11,206 nt of DNA from Ekhidna sp. (lineage in GTDB: Bacteria; Bacteroidota; Bacteroidia; Cytophagales; Cyclobacteriaceae), in NCBI GenBank assembly GCA_013214445.1, contig JABSPG010000089.1:1-11206 (forward strand). The letters run 5' to 3'. Position 1 is the first letter of the stretch. The number at the start of each line of letters is the position of its first letter. Below are positions 1 through 6,994 of this stretch, piece after piece. Under the pieces are notes generated by a model. That model was not told the origin of the DNA, did not search any database, and worked only from the letters and a program-made list of their open reading frames with translations. The translations under genes and the position numbers were made by a program.

Positions 1-351
1 TGCATAGGTGGAAATCTTGACTTTAAAACCTACGATTGAGATTAGCCATGCAGTGATGGTTGTTCCAATATTGGCTCCCATGATGACTCCTATGGACTCT
101 GTCAATGACAGTAGCCCGGCATTTACAAAACTCACGACCAACACTGTGGTGGCGGATGAAGATTGCACTAAACTAGTGATGGTAAAGCCAGTAAATACTC
201 CTTTAAACCGATTGGAAGTCATGGAGCTCAGAATGCTTCGCATTTTTGCTCCCGCGACTTTTTGTATGCCCTCACTCATGACCTTCATGCCATAAATAAA
301 GAAACCAAGCGCGCCCAGAAGATTCAATAAATCGAAGAGACCGTATTCCAT
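1..351 (-). CDS. Na+/phosphate cotransporter family protein (NptA/PF02690-like), N-terminal part, runs off the left edge
   Basis: An ORF of 117 codons starts at the ATG whose complement ends at 351 and is still open at base 1. The protein begins with a hydrophobic segment (residues 6-20, LGALGFFIYG-like) followed by GMKVMSEGIQKVAG. It then carries QSSSATT at 63-69 inside the membrane stretch TGFTITSLVQSSSATTVLVV, and GANIGTT at 92-98. The QSSSATT motif is the hallmark of the Na/Pi cotransporter repeat, which forms the substrate and Na+ path in the inner membrane. Family members import phosphate with sodium, although many bacterial homologues are uncharacterised. The start is supported by the good N-terminal family match and by a TAnnTTTG promoter element 20 bases upstream. 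The C-terminal membrane repeat, and any PhoU-like tail, lie outside the window, so the exact subtype cannot be judged. Confidence 0.85.
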   Translation of the reverse strand, partial: MEYGLFDLLNLLGALGFFIYGMKVMSEGIQKVAGAKMRSILSSMTSNRFKGVFTGFTITSLVQSSSATTVLVVSFVNAGLLSLTESIGVIMGANIGTTITAWLISIVGFKVKISTYA

Positions 352-370
352 TTTAATGATAAAATTGATG

Positions 371-378
371 CAAATTTA
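371..378 (-). promoter_or_regulatory. Candidate -7 promoter element for the Na/Pi cotransporter gene
   Basis: On the minus strand the bases read TAAATTTG, an exact match to the Bacteroidota -7 consensus TAnnTTTG, followed by CATC. It would give a leader of roughly 15 bases before the ATG at 351. No good TTG/TTTG box sits at the expected 17-23 base spacing: the region has only a weak TTTAC at 394-398, and the nearest TTG (407-409) is 28 bases away. The call therefore rests on the -7 box and its position. Confidence 0.5.
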
Positions 379-394
379 AAAGGCTAATATGTTG

Positions 395-415
395 TAAATA
401 TTAAGCCAATATTTA
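395..415. repeat. Inverted repeat, 8-bp arms
   Basis: TAAATATT and AATATTTA flank the 5-base loop AAGCC. It lies just upstream of the transporter's -7 box, where a -33 box and any activator or repressor site would be expected. The arms are pure A/T, so chance occurrence is quite possible. Confidence 0.45.
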
Positions 416-429
416 ATAAAGCCTAATTG

Positions 430-452
430 TTAATTGATTGATTATCAATTAA
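430..452. repeat. Inverted repeat, 9-bp arms
   Basis: TTAATTGAT and ATCAATTAA flank the 5-base spacer TGATT. No T-run follows on either strand, so it does not look like an ordinary intrinsic terminator. It could be a regulator site for the transporter gene or a weak 3'-end hairpin of the upstream transcript. Confidence 0.45.
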
Positions 453-510
453 TTGAAAATTAGTATTCAATTATTGATGAAATAGGGTTGAAGCAAAAAG
501 CAACATCTAC

Positions 511-525
511 TTAATGTATCATTAA
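511..525. repeat. Small inverted repeat, 6-bp arms
   Basis: TTAATG and CATTAA flank TAT, about 45 bases after the stop codon of the amidohydrolase gene in its direction of transcription. On that strand it is followed, after a short gap, by TTGCTTTTTG. A weak terminator role is conceivable but not supported by stem stability. Confidence 0.3.
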
Positions 526-568
526 TATGGCTAGTTTTTAGCTGCTTGCTAGTGAGATGCTTAAATGA

Positions 569-1765
569 TTAGCCTTTGTATTGGAGCTCTGCGATTGCTA
601 AAAATGCCATTAAGCCCATTCCTACTTTAAGAGCATTTTCGTCAATATCGAAGGTAGGAATATGCACTCCTGAGGTAATTCCTTTCGCTTCATTTCTAGT
701 TCCAAGTCTATAGAAGCAACCAGGCACTTCATGCGTATAGAAAGCAAAATCCTCTGCGGCCATCCAAAGATCAAGCTCTACCACATTTTCCTCTCCCATA
801 TATGCTTTAGCAGCAGATATGTTTCTTTCTGTGTAGTTCTCATCGTTTACTAGATATGGATAACCTGACGCAATGTTTACATCGCATGAGCCACCCATAG
901 ATTCAGCTATCGATGTGGCAATAGCCTTGATGCTGTTTAGTGCTTGCTTTCGCCATACCTCATTAAACGTTCTAAAGGTACCATCTATGGTTACTTCGTT
1001 GGGAATGACATTGTTGATATTTCCACCAGAAATTTTCCCAAAAGAAAGTACGGATGGGATTTTGGGATTCGCCATACGGCTGACAACCTGTTGCAGTGAA
1101 ACAATTATCTGAGCTGAGATGGCAATTGGATCAACAAAAGTTTCCGGCATTGCGGCATGGCCACCCTTTCCTTTCACAGTCAAGTATATTTCATCGGCAC
1201 TGGCCATGTATTTGCCTTTGCGAAACCCGACTTTTCCCTCAGGAATCAATGGCATTACATGTTGACCCAAAATATGATCTGGGCGAGGGCTTTCCAGTAC
1301 TCCTTCGTTTATTAGAATGGAAGCACCTCCTGGTGATTTCTCTTCACCTGGTTGAAAGATGAACTTAATGGTTCCTTCGAAATAGTCCCGAAGTTCAAAT
1401 AGAATTTTCGCAGCTCCAAGGAGGTTAGATGTGTGGACATCATGCCCACATGCATGCATCACTCCTTTGTTTTGTGACTTATATGAGGTGTCATTCTCTT
1501 CAGTAATTGGCAAAGCGTCTATATCTGCTCTAAGCGCAATGGTCTTTCCCGATTTGCGTCCGTCTATGCAGAAAGTGATACCAGTCGATCCAATTCTCCT
1601 AGTCTCACCAATCCCGAAACTCTTGAGCTTTTCTTCAATAAATGCAGCAGTGTTATGTTCTTTGAAGGATAGCTCAGGGTTTGCGTGAATATGGTGGCGT
1701 ATGTCCAGAATTTCTTCAAAGTAGTCTTCTGACAGACCCTTGATTTTTTCAATTAGGTTATTCAT
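569..1765 (-). CDS. M20D-family metallo-amidohydrolase (N-acyl-amino-acid / hippurate hydrolase type)
   Basis: The 398-residue protein has the normal length for bacterial M20D enzymes (hippurate hydrolase, YxeP, plant ILL2 relatives), which hydrolyse N-acylated amino acids or similar amides using a binuclear metal centre. Visible motifs are RADIDALPI at 79-87, HACGHDVH at 104-111, FQPGEEK at 137-143, a dimerisation-domain stretch VKGKGGHAAMPE at 197-208, AAEDFAFY at 336-343 and SGVHIPTFDID at 365-375. By family analogy the metal ligands are C106, H108, E142, H169 and H368, with E141 as general base; all are present. No signal peptide is seen, so it is probably cytoplasmic. Its ATG overlaps the last 8 bases of the SPOR-lipoprotein gene, implying co-transcription and possibly coupled translation. 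The substrate is unknown. Because dapF is in the same gene group, N-acetyl-diaminopimelate is one candidate, but generic N-acyl-amino-acid hydrolase is the safer label. Confidence 0.93.
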   Translation of the reverse strand: MNNLIEKIKGLSEDYFEEILDIRHHIHANPELSFKEHNTAAFIEEKLKSFGIGETRRIGSTGITFCIDGRKSGKTIALRADIDALPITEENDTSYKSQNKGVMHACGHDVHTSNLLGAAKILFELRDYFEGTIKFIFQPGEEKSPGGASILINEGVLESPRPDHILGQHVMPLIPEGKVGFRKGKYMASADEIYLTVKGKGGHAAMPETFVDPIAISAQIIVSLQQVVSRMANPKIPSVLSFGKISGGNINNVIPNEVTIDGTFRTFNEVWRKQALNSIKAIATSIAESMGGSCDVNIASGYPYLVNDENYTERNISAAKAYMGEENVVELDLWMAAEDFAFYTHEVPGCFYRLGTRNEAKGITSGVHIPTFDIDENALKVGMGLMAFLAIAELQYKG

Positions 1766-2252
1766 ACGCTAAGCGAAATCTATCTGGGATAAGCAGCGCT
1801 CGGGGAAACTGTTTCTTAACAGTTCTATGAACCCGATTTGCCTCTAATCTATTGGTAAATTTCCCTGCCTTTACCCTAAAGTTTGGCTGATGGTAAGTGA
1901 CCTTGGGTTGAAGTTTTGGAAAAGAGCTATTCATTTCAGATTGCACCTCATTTGCCTTGTCCCTATCATTTCCGGAATAGACTTGAATGACATATCCCTC
2001 AACCATTTTACCCTTCTTATTCTCCAGGTACGCAATCTTGGCGATGCTGTCTAGTTCCGCTTTGATATGTCCAGTAAGCTCAACATACTTTTCTGTCGAA
2101 ATTTCATCAACTTCTTCGTTCGAAACTGACTTGGAGATACTTGCTCGATAGACGCTTAGATCCTCGGAGTAATTGCTTGTAGAGCTAGTTGGAGCCGTAG
2201 CTTTACAGGCTGCAAGAATCAGAAATGGTATGATTAGTCTATAAGAACGCAT
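1758..2252 (-). CDS. SPOR-domain lipoprotein
   Basis: The 164-residue protein begins with a short positively charged segment and a hydrophobic stretch ending in a lipobox (L13-A-A-C16), predicting cleavage before C16 and lipid anchoring. Residues 17-85 are polar and partly helical, rich in Ser, Glu and Lys, likely a spacer. Residues about 86-158 resemble a SPOR domain: GYVIQVYSG, then FRVKAGKFTNRLEANRVHRTVKKQFPRALLIPD. SPOR domains bind glycan strands of peptidoglycan stripped of peptides and often mark division or remodelling proteins; this role is known of the family and not shown here. The ATG lies inside the end of secA (19-base overlap) and the stop overlaps the start of the M20D gene (8 bases), so the three are almost certainly one transcript. 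The start is favoured because it places the lipobox correctly. Confidence 0.85.
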   Translation of the reverse strand: MRSYRLIIPFLILAACKATAPTSSTSNYSEDLSVYRASISKSVSNEEVDEISTEKYVELTGHIKAELDSIAKIAYLENKKGKMVEGYVIQVYSGNDRDKANEVQSEMNSSFPKLQPKVTYHQPNFRVKAGKFTNRLEANRVHRTVKKQFPRALLIPDRFRLAYE

Positions 2253-5200
2253 CGGTTGTTTTTTATGTCATCCTCCACAGTCTTGTATTTTACATCTTTC
2301 TTAACTGATCCATCGGGATACTGAACGTTTACTCGCTGATTTCTACTTGCAATCTTTTGGGTTTGCACTGGTTTTGTTTGTTGCTGTACAGGTGGCCGAT
2401 TGCCTTGACTTTGTGGCCCGGCTAATGCTGATCGGCTTTCTTCCTTCTGTTCTTGATAGTTTCTTGCTGTTCGTTGCTGACGAGCAGCTTGTACATCATC
2501 AGCTTGTTCTACTGGGATTTCAGCTTTCATTAAAAATGAGATTGTATCTTCATTTACTTTTCCAATGAAGCGTTTAAACATCTCAAAACCTTCAAACTTG
2601 TAGATAAGAAGAGGATCCTTTTGTTCGTACTGCGCATTTCTCACACTTTGACGTAAATCGTCCATCTCTCGTAGGTGCTCTTTCCAAAGAAGGTCAATTG
2701 TTGCAAGTGCAATAATTTTCTCCATTTCTAAGATCACTTCTCTTCCTTCAGACTCGATTGCTCGCTGAAGATTTACGGAAGCTCCGATTTGTCTTTTACG
2801 ATCCGTAAACGGCACCAGAACATTCTCTAGGGTAGCTCCTCTAGTGATGTTAAGCTGCTTTAAGATAGGTAGCGCTTTATCGACTATCAGTTGATTTTTT
2901 TGCTGGTAGTTCTTCAACGCTTCTTGATATAGTTTATCTACCAAATCATTCTCATCTCCTTTGGTCAGTTCTTCTTCGGTCAGCGAGAAGTCGAAACCAA
3001 GAATAGATATCGCATTGAGTTTCAGACTATCAATATCATTGGTTCCTTTAGCATTGAAAATGATGTCTTCACAGGTCTCTAGAAGCATGTTTAGGATGTC
3101 AAGCTCAAGCCGTTCTCCGTAAAGTGCATTTTTTCTTCGTTTGTAAATAACCTCGCGTTGGCTATTCATCACATCGTCATACTCTAGTAGATTTTTTCGT
3201 ATCGCGAAGTTGTTCTCTTCTACCTTTCTTTGAGCTCGTTCTATGGATTTTGTAATCATGGAGTGCTGGATTACTTCTCCTTCTTGCAATCCTAGTTTGT
3301 CCATGATTTTTGCCACTCGATCTGACATAAATAACCTCATCAGATTATCCTCTAGCGAAACATAGAATTGAGAGGATCCCGGGTCTCCCTGTCGACCAGA
3401 ACGACCCCTCAACTGCCTGTCCACCCTTCGTGATTCATGTCTTTCTGTGCCAATGATGGCTAACCCACCAGCAGCCTTCACTTCATCAGTAAGCTTAATA
3501 TCTGTACCTCGACCGGCCATGTTTGTTGCGATCGTCACAGCTCCAGGTTTTCCTGCTTCGGCAACTACATCCGCCTCTTTAGCGTGCTGTTTTGCATTGA
3601 GTACTTGATGCTTGATGTTTCGCATCTGAAGCATTCTACTCAATAGTTCCGAAATTTCAACTGAGGTGGTACCAACTAACACCGGTCTTCCAGCTTTCGT
3701 AAGCTCCACAACCTCTTCAGCTACTGCATTAAACTTTTCTCGGATGGTCTTGTAGACTTTGTCGTTTTCATCCGCTCTAGCAATTGGTCTGTTAGTAGGA
3801 ATAACTACCACATCTAACTTATAGATGTCCCAAAACTCGCCTGCTTCCGTTTCAGCTGTTCCAGTCATACCAGCCAGTTTGTGATACATTCGGAAATAGT
3901 TTTGAAGGGTTATGGTAGCGTAGGTTTGAGTAGCATCTTCGACCTTCACATTTTCCTTTGCTTCTATCGCCTGGTGTAGACCATCAGAATATCGGCGACC
4001 TTCCATGATACGGCCAGTCTGCTCGTCTACAATTTTCACTTTGCTGTCCATAACAACGTACTCTGTATCTTTTTCATACATGCAGTACGCTTTCAGAAGC
4101 TGATTTACAGAATGAATTCTCTGTCCTTTTACATTATAGTCTCTGATGATTGACTCTTTCCTTTCCAGCTTGTCATTTTCTGAAATCTCTTGATTTTTTT
4201 CAAGCTTAGCGATTTCATCTCCAATATCTGGAAGTATGAAGAAATTTGGATCTTCACCTTCACCCGTGATCAGGTCAATACCTTTTTCAGTTAGGTCAAT
4301 GCTGTTGATTTTCTCATCAATGGTGAAATATAGAGGCTCATCTGCCTCCGGCATTCTTTTTTGATTATCTGCCAAATAGATGTTTTCAGTCTTTTGAAGA
4401 ATCTGTTTGACTCCAGTCTCACTCATGAACTTGATGATAGGTTTGCTTTTTGGCAATCCTCGAAATGCTCTGAAAAGGGGTAGGCCGGCATCTGCTTCGT
4501 TTCCTTCTTTTATCAGCTTCTTTGCTTCATTAAGGTAGTCGCTCACTAGCTTTCTCTGAGCATCAACTAACCGCTGTATTCTTGGTTTAAGATCGTAAAA
4601 CTCGTGCTCATCTCCTTTTGGTATTGGTCCGGAAATAATCAATGGCGTTCTGGCATCATCAACCAAGACTGAGTCTACTTCATCGACCATTGCATAATGG
4701 TGTTTTTTCTGCACCAACTCTTCTGGACTTCTGGACATATTGTCTCGCAGGTAATCAAATCCAAATTCGTTGTTGGTACCATACGTTATGTCAGCCATAT
4801 ATGCATTTCTTCGCTCGGCTGAATTGGGCTGGTGATTGTCGATACAGTCAACTCTAAGTCCATGGAATTCGAATATCGGAGCATTCCATTCAGAGTCTCT
4901 TCTTGCCAGATAGTCATTCACAGTCACAATGTGAACACCTCTCTCTGCAAGTGCATTTAGATAGGCTGGAAGTGTGGCGACCAAAGTCTTTCCTTCCCCT
5001 GTCTGCATCTCAGCTATTTTACCTTGATGCAGAACTACCCCACCGATCAGTTGAACATCGTAGTGAACCATGTTCCAAAACACTTCATTTCCAGCGGCGT
5101 TCCAGCGATTTCGCCATGTTGCAGTTTCTCCGCTTATTTCTACATTGGCCTTCTTGGCTGCTATCTCTTTGTCATGGGGCGTTGCTGTAACTACAATTTT

Positions 5201-5589
5201 CTCATTCTCAGCAAATCGACGAGCGGTCTCTTTCACCACAGCAAAACCAAGAGGCAAAATTTCCATCAAAACCTTTTCTAGCTCTGTGTCTCGATCGCTT
5301 TCTAGTTTATCAATATTGGCGAAGATTTCTTCTTTTTGATGTACATCTAGAGATGGATTTTCTTCTACCTGATTATGAAGCTCTTCAATTTGATCATCAA
5401 TTTTTTTTAGATGGTCTTTTATCCTTCCCTTGAGTTCGCCTGTCTTGCCTCTGAGCTCATCATCCGATATGTTTCTAGCTGCTCAAATTCTTTGTTTATT
5501 AATCCGACGTATGGCTTTAGTTCTTTAAGATCTTTTTCTGTCTTCGTACCAAAAATTTTGGCAAATCCCTTCGTTATCGAGTCTAGCAT
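2234..5589 (-). CDS. secA: Preprotein translocase ATPase SecA, interrupted by a single-base frameshift near codon 40
   Basis: SecA is the ATPase that drives unfolded preproteins through SecYEG. The gene starts at the ATG at 5589 (MLDSITKGFAKIFGTK...) and reads in frame to ...NKEFEQLE. After a missing base near 5472-5475 it continues one frame over as ISDDELRGKTGELK... to the stop at 2234. With one base restored the protein is about 1118 residues. In that numbering the Walker A motif GEGKT is at 198-202, DEVD at 303-306, MTGTAETE near 575-582, NMAGRGTD at 690-697 and RQLRGRSGRQGDPG at 725-738. The region between the two halves of the motor carries the extra sequence typical of Bacteroidota SecA (E. 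coli SecA has 901 residues). The tail (roughly 1050-1090) is Gln/Pro-rich and ends in KNNRCVLID, without the CxCx8C(H/C) zinc motif. As sequenced, the earliest start in the main frame is a TTG at 5269, which would lose the first 107 residues including the conserved N-terminal helices. The 3' end overlaps the SPOR gene by 19 bases. Confidence 0.95.
5471..5475 (-). other. Frameshift point in secA (one A missing in GAAAC)
   Basis: On the minus strand the codons run GAG CAG CTA GAA ACA TAT CGG, then reach a stop (TAA, complement 5419-5421). The SecA reading instead needs GAA AAC ATA TCG GAT GAT GAG (E-N-I-S-D-D-E). One extra A at this string joins the two parts exactly where homologues read FE-x-L-x-x-(I/L)-S-x-(D/E)-E-L-R. 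The site is a short A homopolymer (T run on the plus strand), which suits an indel error. The main frame is closed upstream by a TGA at 5483-5485. Confidence 0.85.
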
Positions 5590-5605
5590 TGAAATTTCAT
5601 TTGTC

Positions 5606-5621
5606 GATCACTTGAGTGATC
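5606..5621. repeat. Palindrome upstream of secA
   Basis: GATCACT and AGTGATC are perfect 7-base complements separated by TG, 17 to 32 bases upstream of the secA ATG in the 91-base gap after dapF. It could be a regulator site or a small leader hairpin near the ribosome entry region. No exact TAnnTTTG promoter was found in this gap, so secA may be read from the dapF transcript. Some palindromes of this size are expected by chance in 11 kb. Confidence 0.4.
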
Positions 5622-5680
5622 AATAGTTTAAATTCAGCTTATACAAGCCTTAAAGTTATAATTCTTTAGTTTAAGAGCGG

Positions 5681-6451
5681 TTAGATTGAAACACTTCCTT
5701 CAAAGACTTTTTCGGCCGGCCCAGCAAGCCAAATTTCCGTAAAAACAGAGTTGCTATGTTCGAAATAGACTTTGAGATCACCGCCTCTGGTTTCTATGCT
5801 TACAGGGCTTTCATAGCCTAGTTTTCCGGCCATTAGCCCCACTGCAGTGGCCCCTGTTCCGCAACTCAATGTTTCTCCCTCTACACCTCTCTCGTAAGTT
5901 CTCATTTTGACTCTATCGGGCAAAAGTTGTGCAAAGTTTACATTTGTGCCATTTTGGCTGGAATAGCTTGAGGAGTTTCGGATTTTCTGCCCTTCTGTAA
6001 GGATGTCTATCTCATTTATCTCTTCAGTAATCACAATATGATGTGGAGATCCTGTATCGAAATACCATTCTTTTTCATTTATTTGGGTTGATGAGTTGAC
6101 GTCAAATAACTGGAAATGAATTTGACCGTTTTTCTTCTGGATCCGGTGATTTCCGTCGGTAGTTTCAAAGGTTGCGGTTTCGCCTACAATTCCTAGATCC
6201 TGAGCAAAAGCAAATCCACACCTAGATCCATTACCACATAAACTTTGAGATCCATCTGAGTTGAAATAGACCATTCGGTAGTCCAGAGTACGGTGATTTT
6301 GGATCAGTATTAGACCGTCTGCACCAATTCCGAATCTCCTATCACATAGGTGCTGTATAGTTTTTTCCTTTTGAGAAAAGAGGCCCTCTCTGTCATCTAT
6401 TAAGATGAAGTCATTTCCTGTTCCTTGATATTTACTGAACTCGAGATTCAT
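5681..6451 (-). CDS. dapF: Diaminopimelate epimerase
   Basis: This cofactor-independent racemase converts LL-diaminopimelate to the meso form, the precursor of lysine and the cross-linking amino acid of the Gram-negative wall. The 256-residue protein starts with the family signature KYQGTGNDFILID (residues 7-19). Both catalytic thiols are present: C72 in SLCGNGSRCG and C197 in LSCGTGATAVGL. Also typical are GIGADGLI (41-48), the NGTNVNF segment near 167-173 and ERGVEGETLSCGTG. Length is slightly short of the roughly 270 residues common in proteobacteria but nothing essential is missing. The ATG at 6451 gives the complete N-terminal motif. The gene sits just downstream of the rplS terminator, so it needs its own promoter or read-through. 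A poor -7-like TATTTTCG lies at 6456-6463, too close to the ATG to be convincing. It is the first gene of the group dapF-secA-SPOR-M20D. Confidence 0.97.
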   Translation of the reverse strand: MNLEFSKYQGTGNDFILIDDREGLFSQKEKTIQHLCDRRFGIGADGLILIQNHRTLDYRMVYFNSDGSQSLCGNGSRCGFAFAQDLGIVGETATFETTDGNHRIQKKNGQIHFQLFDVNSSTQINEKEWYFDTGSPHHIVITEEINEIDILTEGQKIRNSSSYSSQNGTNVNFAQLLPDRVKMRTYERGVEGETLSCGTGATAVGLMAGKLGYESPVSIETRGGDLKVYFEHSNSVFTEIWLAGPAEKVFEGSVSI

Positions 6452-6477
6452 GTAGCGAAAATAACAGGAACTTGCAC

Positions 6478-6505
6478 AAAAAAAATCCCGATGGTCAATC
6501 GGGAT
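6478..6505 (-). terminator. Rho-independent terminator after rplS
   Basis: Read on the minus strand, ATCCCGAT and ATCGGGAT form a perfect 8-bp stem with the loop TGACC, followed immediately by seven more T residues. It begins 7 bases after the rplS stop codon and ends 26 bases before the dapF ATG. It therefore should end the ribosomal-protein transcript and separate it from dapF. Confidence 0.93.
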
Positions 6506-6512
6506 AGTGTTG

Positions 6513-6878
6513 TTATTTTCTAACGAGCTTTTCTTTGATCCTTGCGGCTTTACCTTTTCTGCCTCTTAGATAATAGAGTTTAGCTCTTCTTACACGACCT
6601 CTTCTTAGTACTTCTATCTTTTCGATGTTAGGTGTAAGAATGGGGAATATTCTCTCTACTGCAATGTCTCCAGATACTTTTCGAACGATGAAAGTTTCAC
6701 CATTGCTGTTTCTGTTGTTTATCGCCATCACAGTTCCTTGAAACTGCTGCACACGCTCTTTATTTCCCTCTTTAATTTTGTAGTGAACGTTGACTGTGTC
6801 ACCAGGGCCGAATGATGGGTGACTAGCTTTAACGTCTTTATATTCTTCTTCTACTATTTTCAATAATTCTGTGCTCAT
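6513..6878 (-). CDS. rplS: 50S ribosomal protein L19
   Basis: The 121-residue basic protein has the length and sequence of L19, which sits at the 30S-50S interface. Recognisable blocks are FGPGDTVNVHYKIKEGNKERVQQFQGTVMAI (23-53), FIVRKVSGDIAVERIFPILTPNIEKIEVLRRGRVRRAKLYYLRGRKGKAARIKEKL (63-118). It is the last gene of the classic rpsP-rimM-trmD-rplS order but is separated from trmD by 116 bases that contain its own strong Bacteroidota-type promoter. It is followed directly by an intrinsic terminator. It could thus be made both from the long transcript and alone, which would fit the higher demand for a ribosomal protein than for the two modification and assembly factors before it. Confidence 0.98.
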   Translation of the reverse strand: MSTELLKIVEEEYKDVKASHPSFGPGDTVNVHYKIKEGNKERVQQFQGTVMAINNRNSNGETFIVRKVSGDIAVERIFPILTPNIEKIEVLRRGRVRRAKLYYLRGRKGKAARIKEKLVRK

Positions 6879-6915
6879 TTCTTTACTCTTTTGTGAGTGC
6901 TTTGAAAAAGGAGTG

Positions 6916-6944
6916 CAAATATAGAAATAACCCTTTTAAATCAA
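6916..6944 (-). promoter_or_regulatory. Promoter of rplS (Bacteroidota type)
   Basis: The minus strand has TTG (complement 6942-6944), an 18-base spacer, then TATATTTG (complement 6916-6923), an exact TAnnTTTG match, followed by CACTCC. Transcription would start near 6910 and leave a leader of about 30 bases before the ATG at 6878. Spacing and both boxes fit the published Bacteroidota consensus, and the same arrangement recurs before rpsP. Confidence 0.8.
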
Positions 6945-6994
6945 GGTATAATCTTCTAAAATAAATGTTTAAGCTATTTTGAAGTAATACGCCC

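Larger units (their letters stand above)
352..568. other. AT-rich intergenic spacer with several inverted repeats
   Basis: This 217-base gap lies between the end of the amidohydrolase gene and the start of the transporter gene, both on the minus strand. It has no plausible coding sequence on either strand. It contains a candidate promoter (371-378), three perfect AT-rich stem-loops (395-415, 430-452, 511-525) and many copies of AATTG/CAATT. No GC-rich hairpin followed by a T run is present, so where the upstream transcript ends is unclear. Confidence 0.7.

Noticed and set aside
8..295. Plus-strand reading frame opposite the Na/Pi cotransporter, and similar plus-strand frames opposite secA, rpsP and the amidohydrolase
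   Set aside because: They are antisense shadows of well-supported conserved genes, with no recognisable family features.
5471..5485. Programmed -1 frameshifting in secA
   Set aside because: The site (CTA GAA ACA) is not a slippery X-XXY-YYZ heptamer, and no stable downstream pseudoknot is apparent; a one-base indel error explains it more simply.
5583..5600. Five-codon upstream reading frame (MKFQC) overlapping the secA start codon
   Set aside because: It is too short to judge, and short ATG-stop frames are common by chance; there is no arrest-peptide-like sequence.
6456..6463. TATTTTCG as a -7 box for dapF
   Set aside because: It has one mismatch to TAnnTTTG, lies 5 bases from the ATG so the transcript would be essentially leaderless, and has no proper -33 box other than the terminator's T run.
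6960..6994. Possible terminator between trmD and rplS (AAAATA ... TATTTT on the minus strand)
   Set aside because: The stem is only six A/T pairs with an 11-base loop and no T tract follows, so it is unlikely to terminate transcription.
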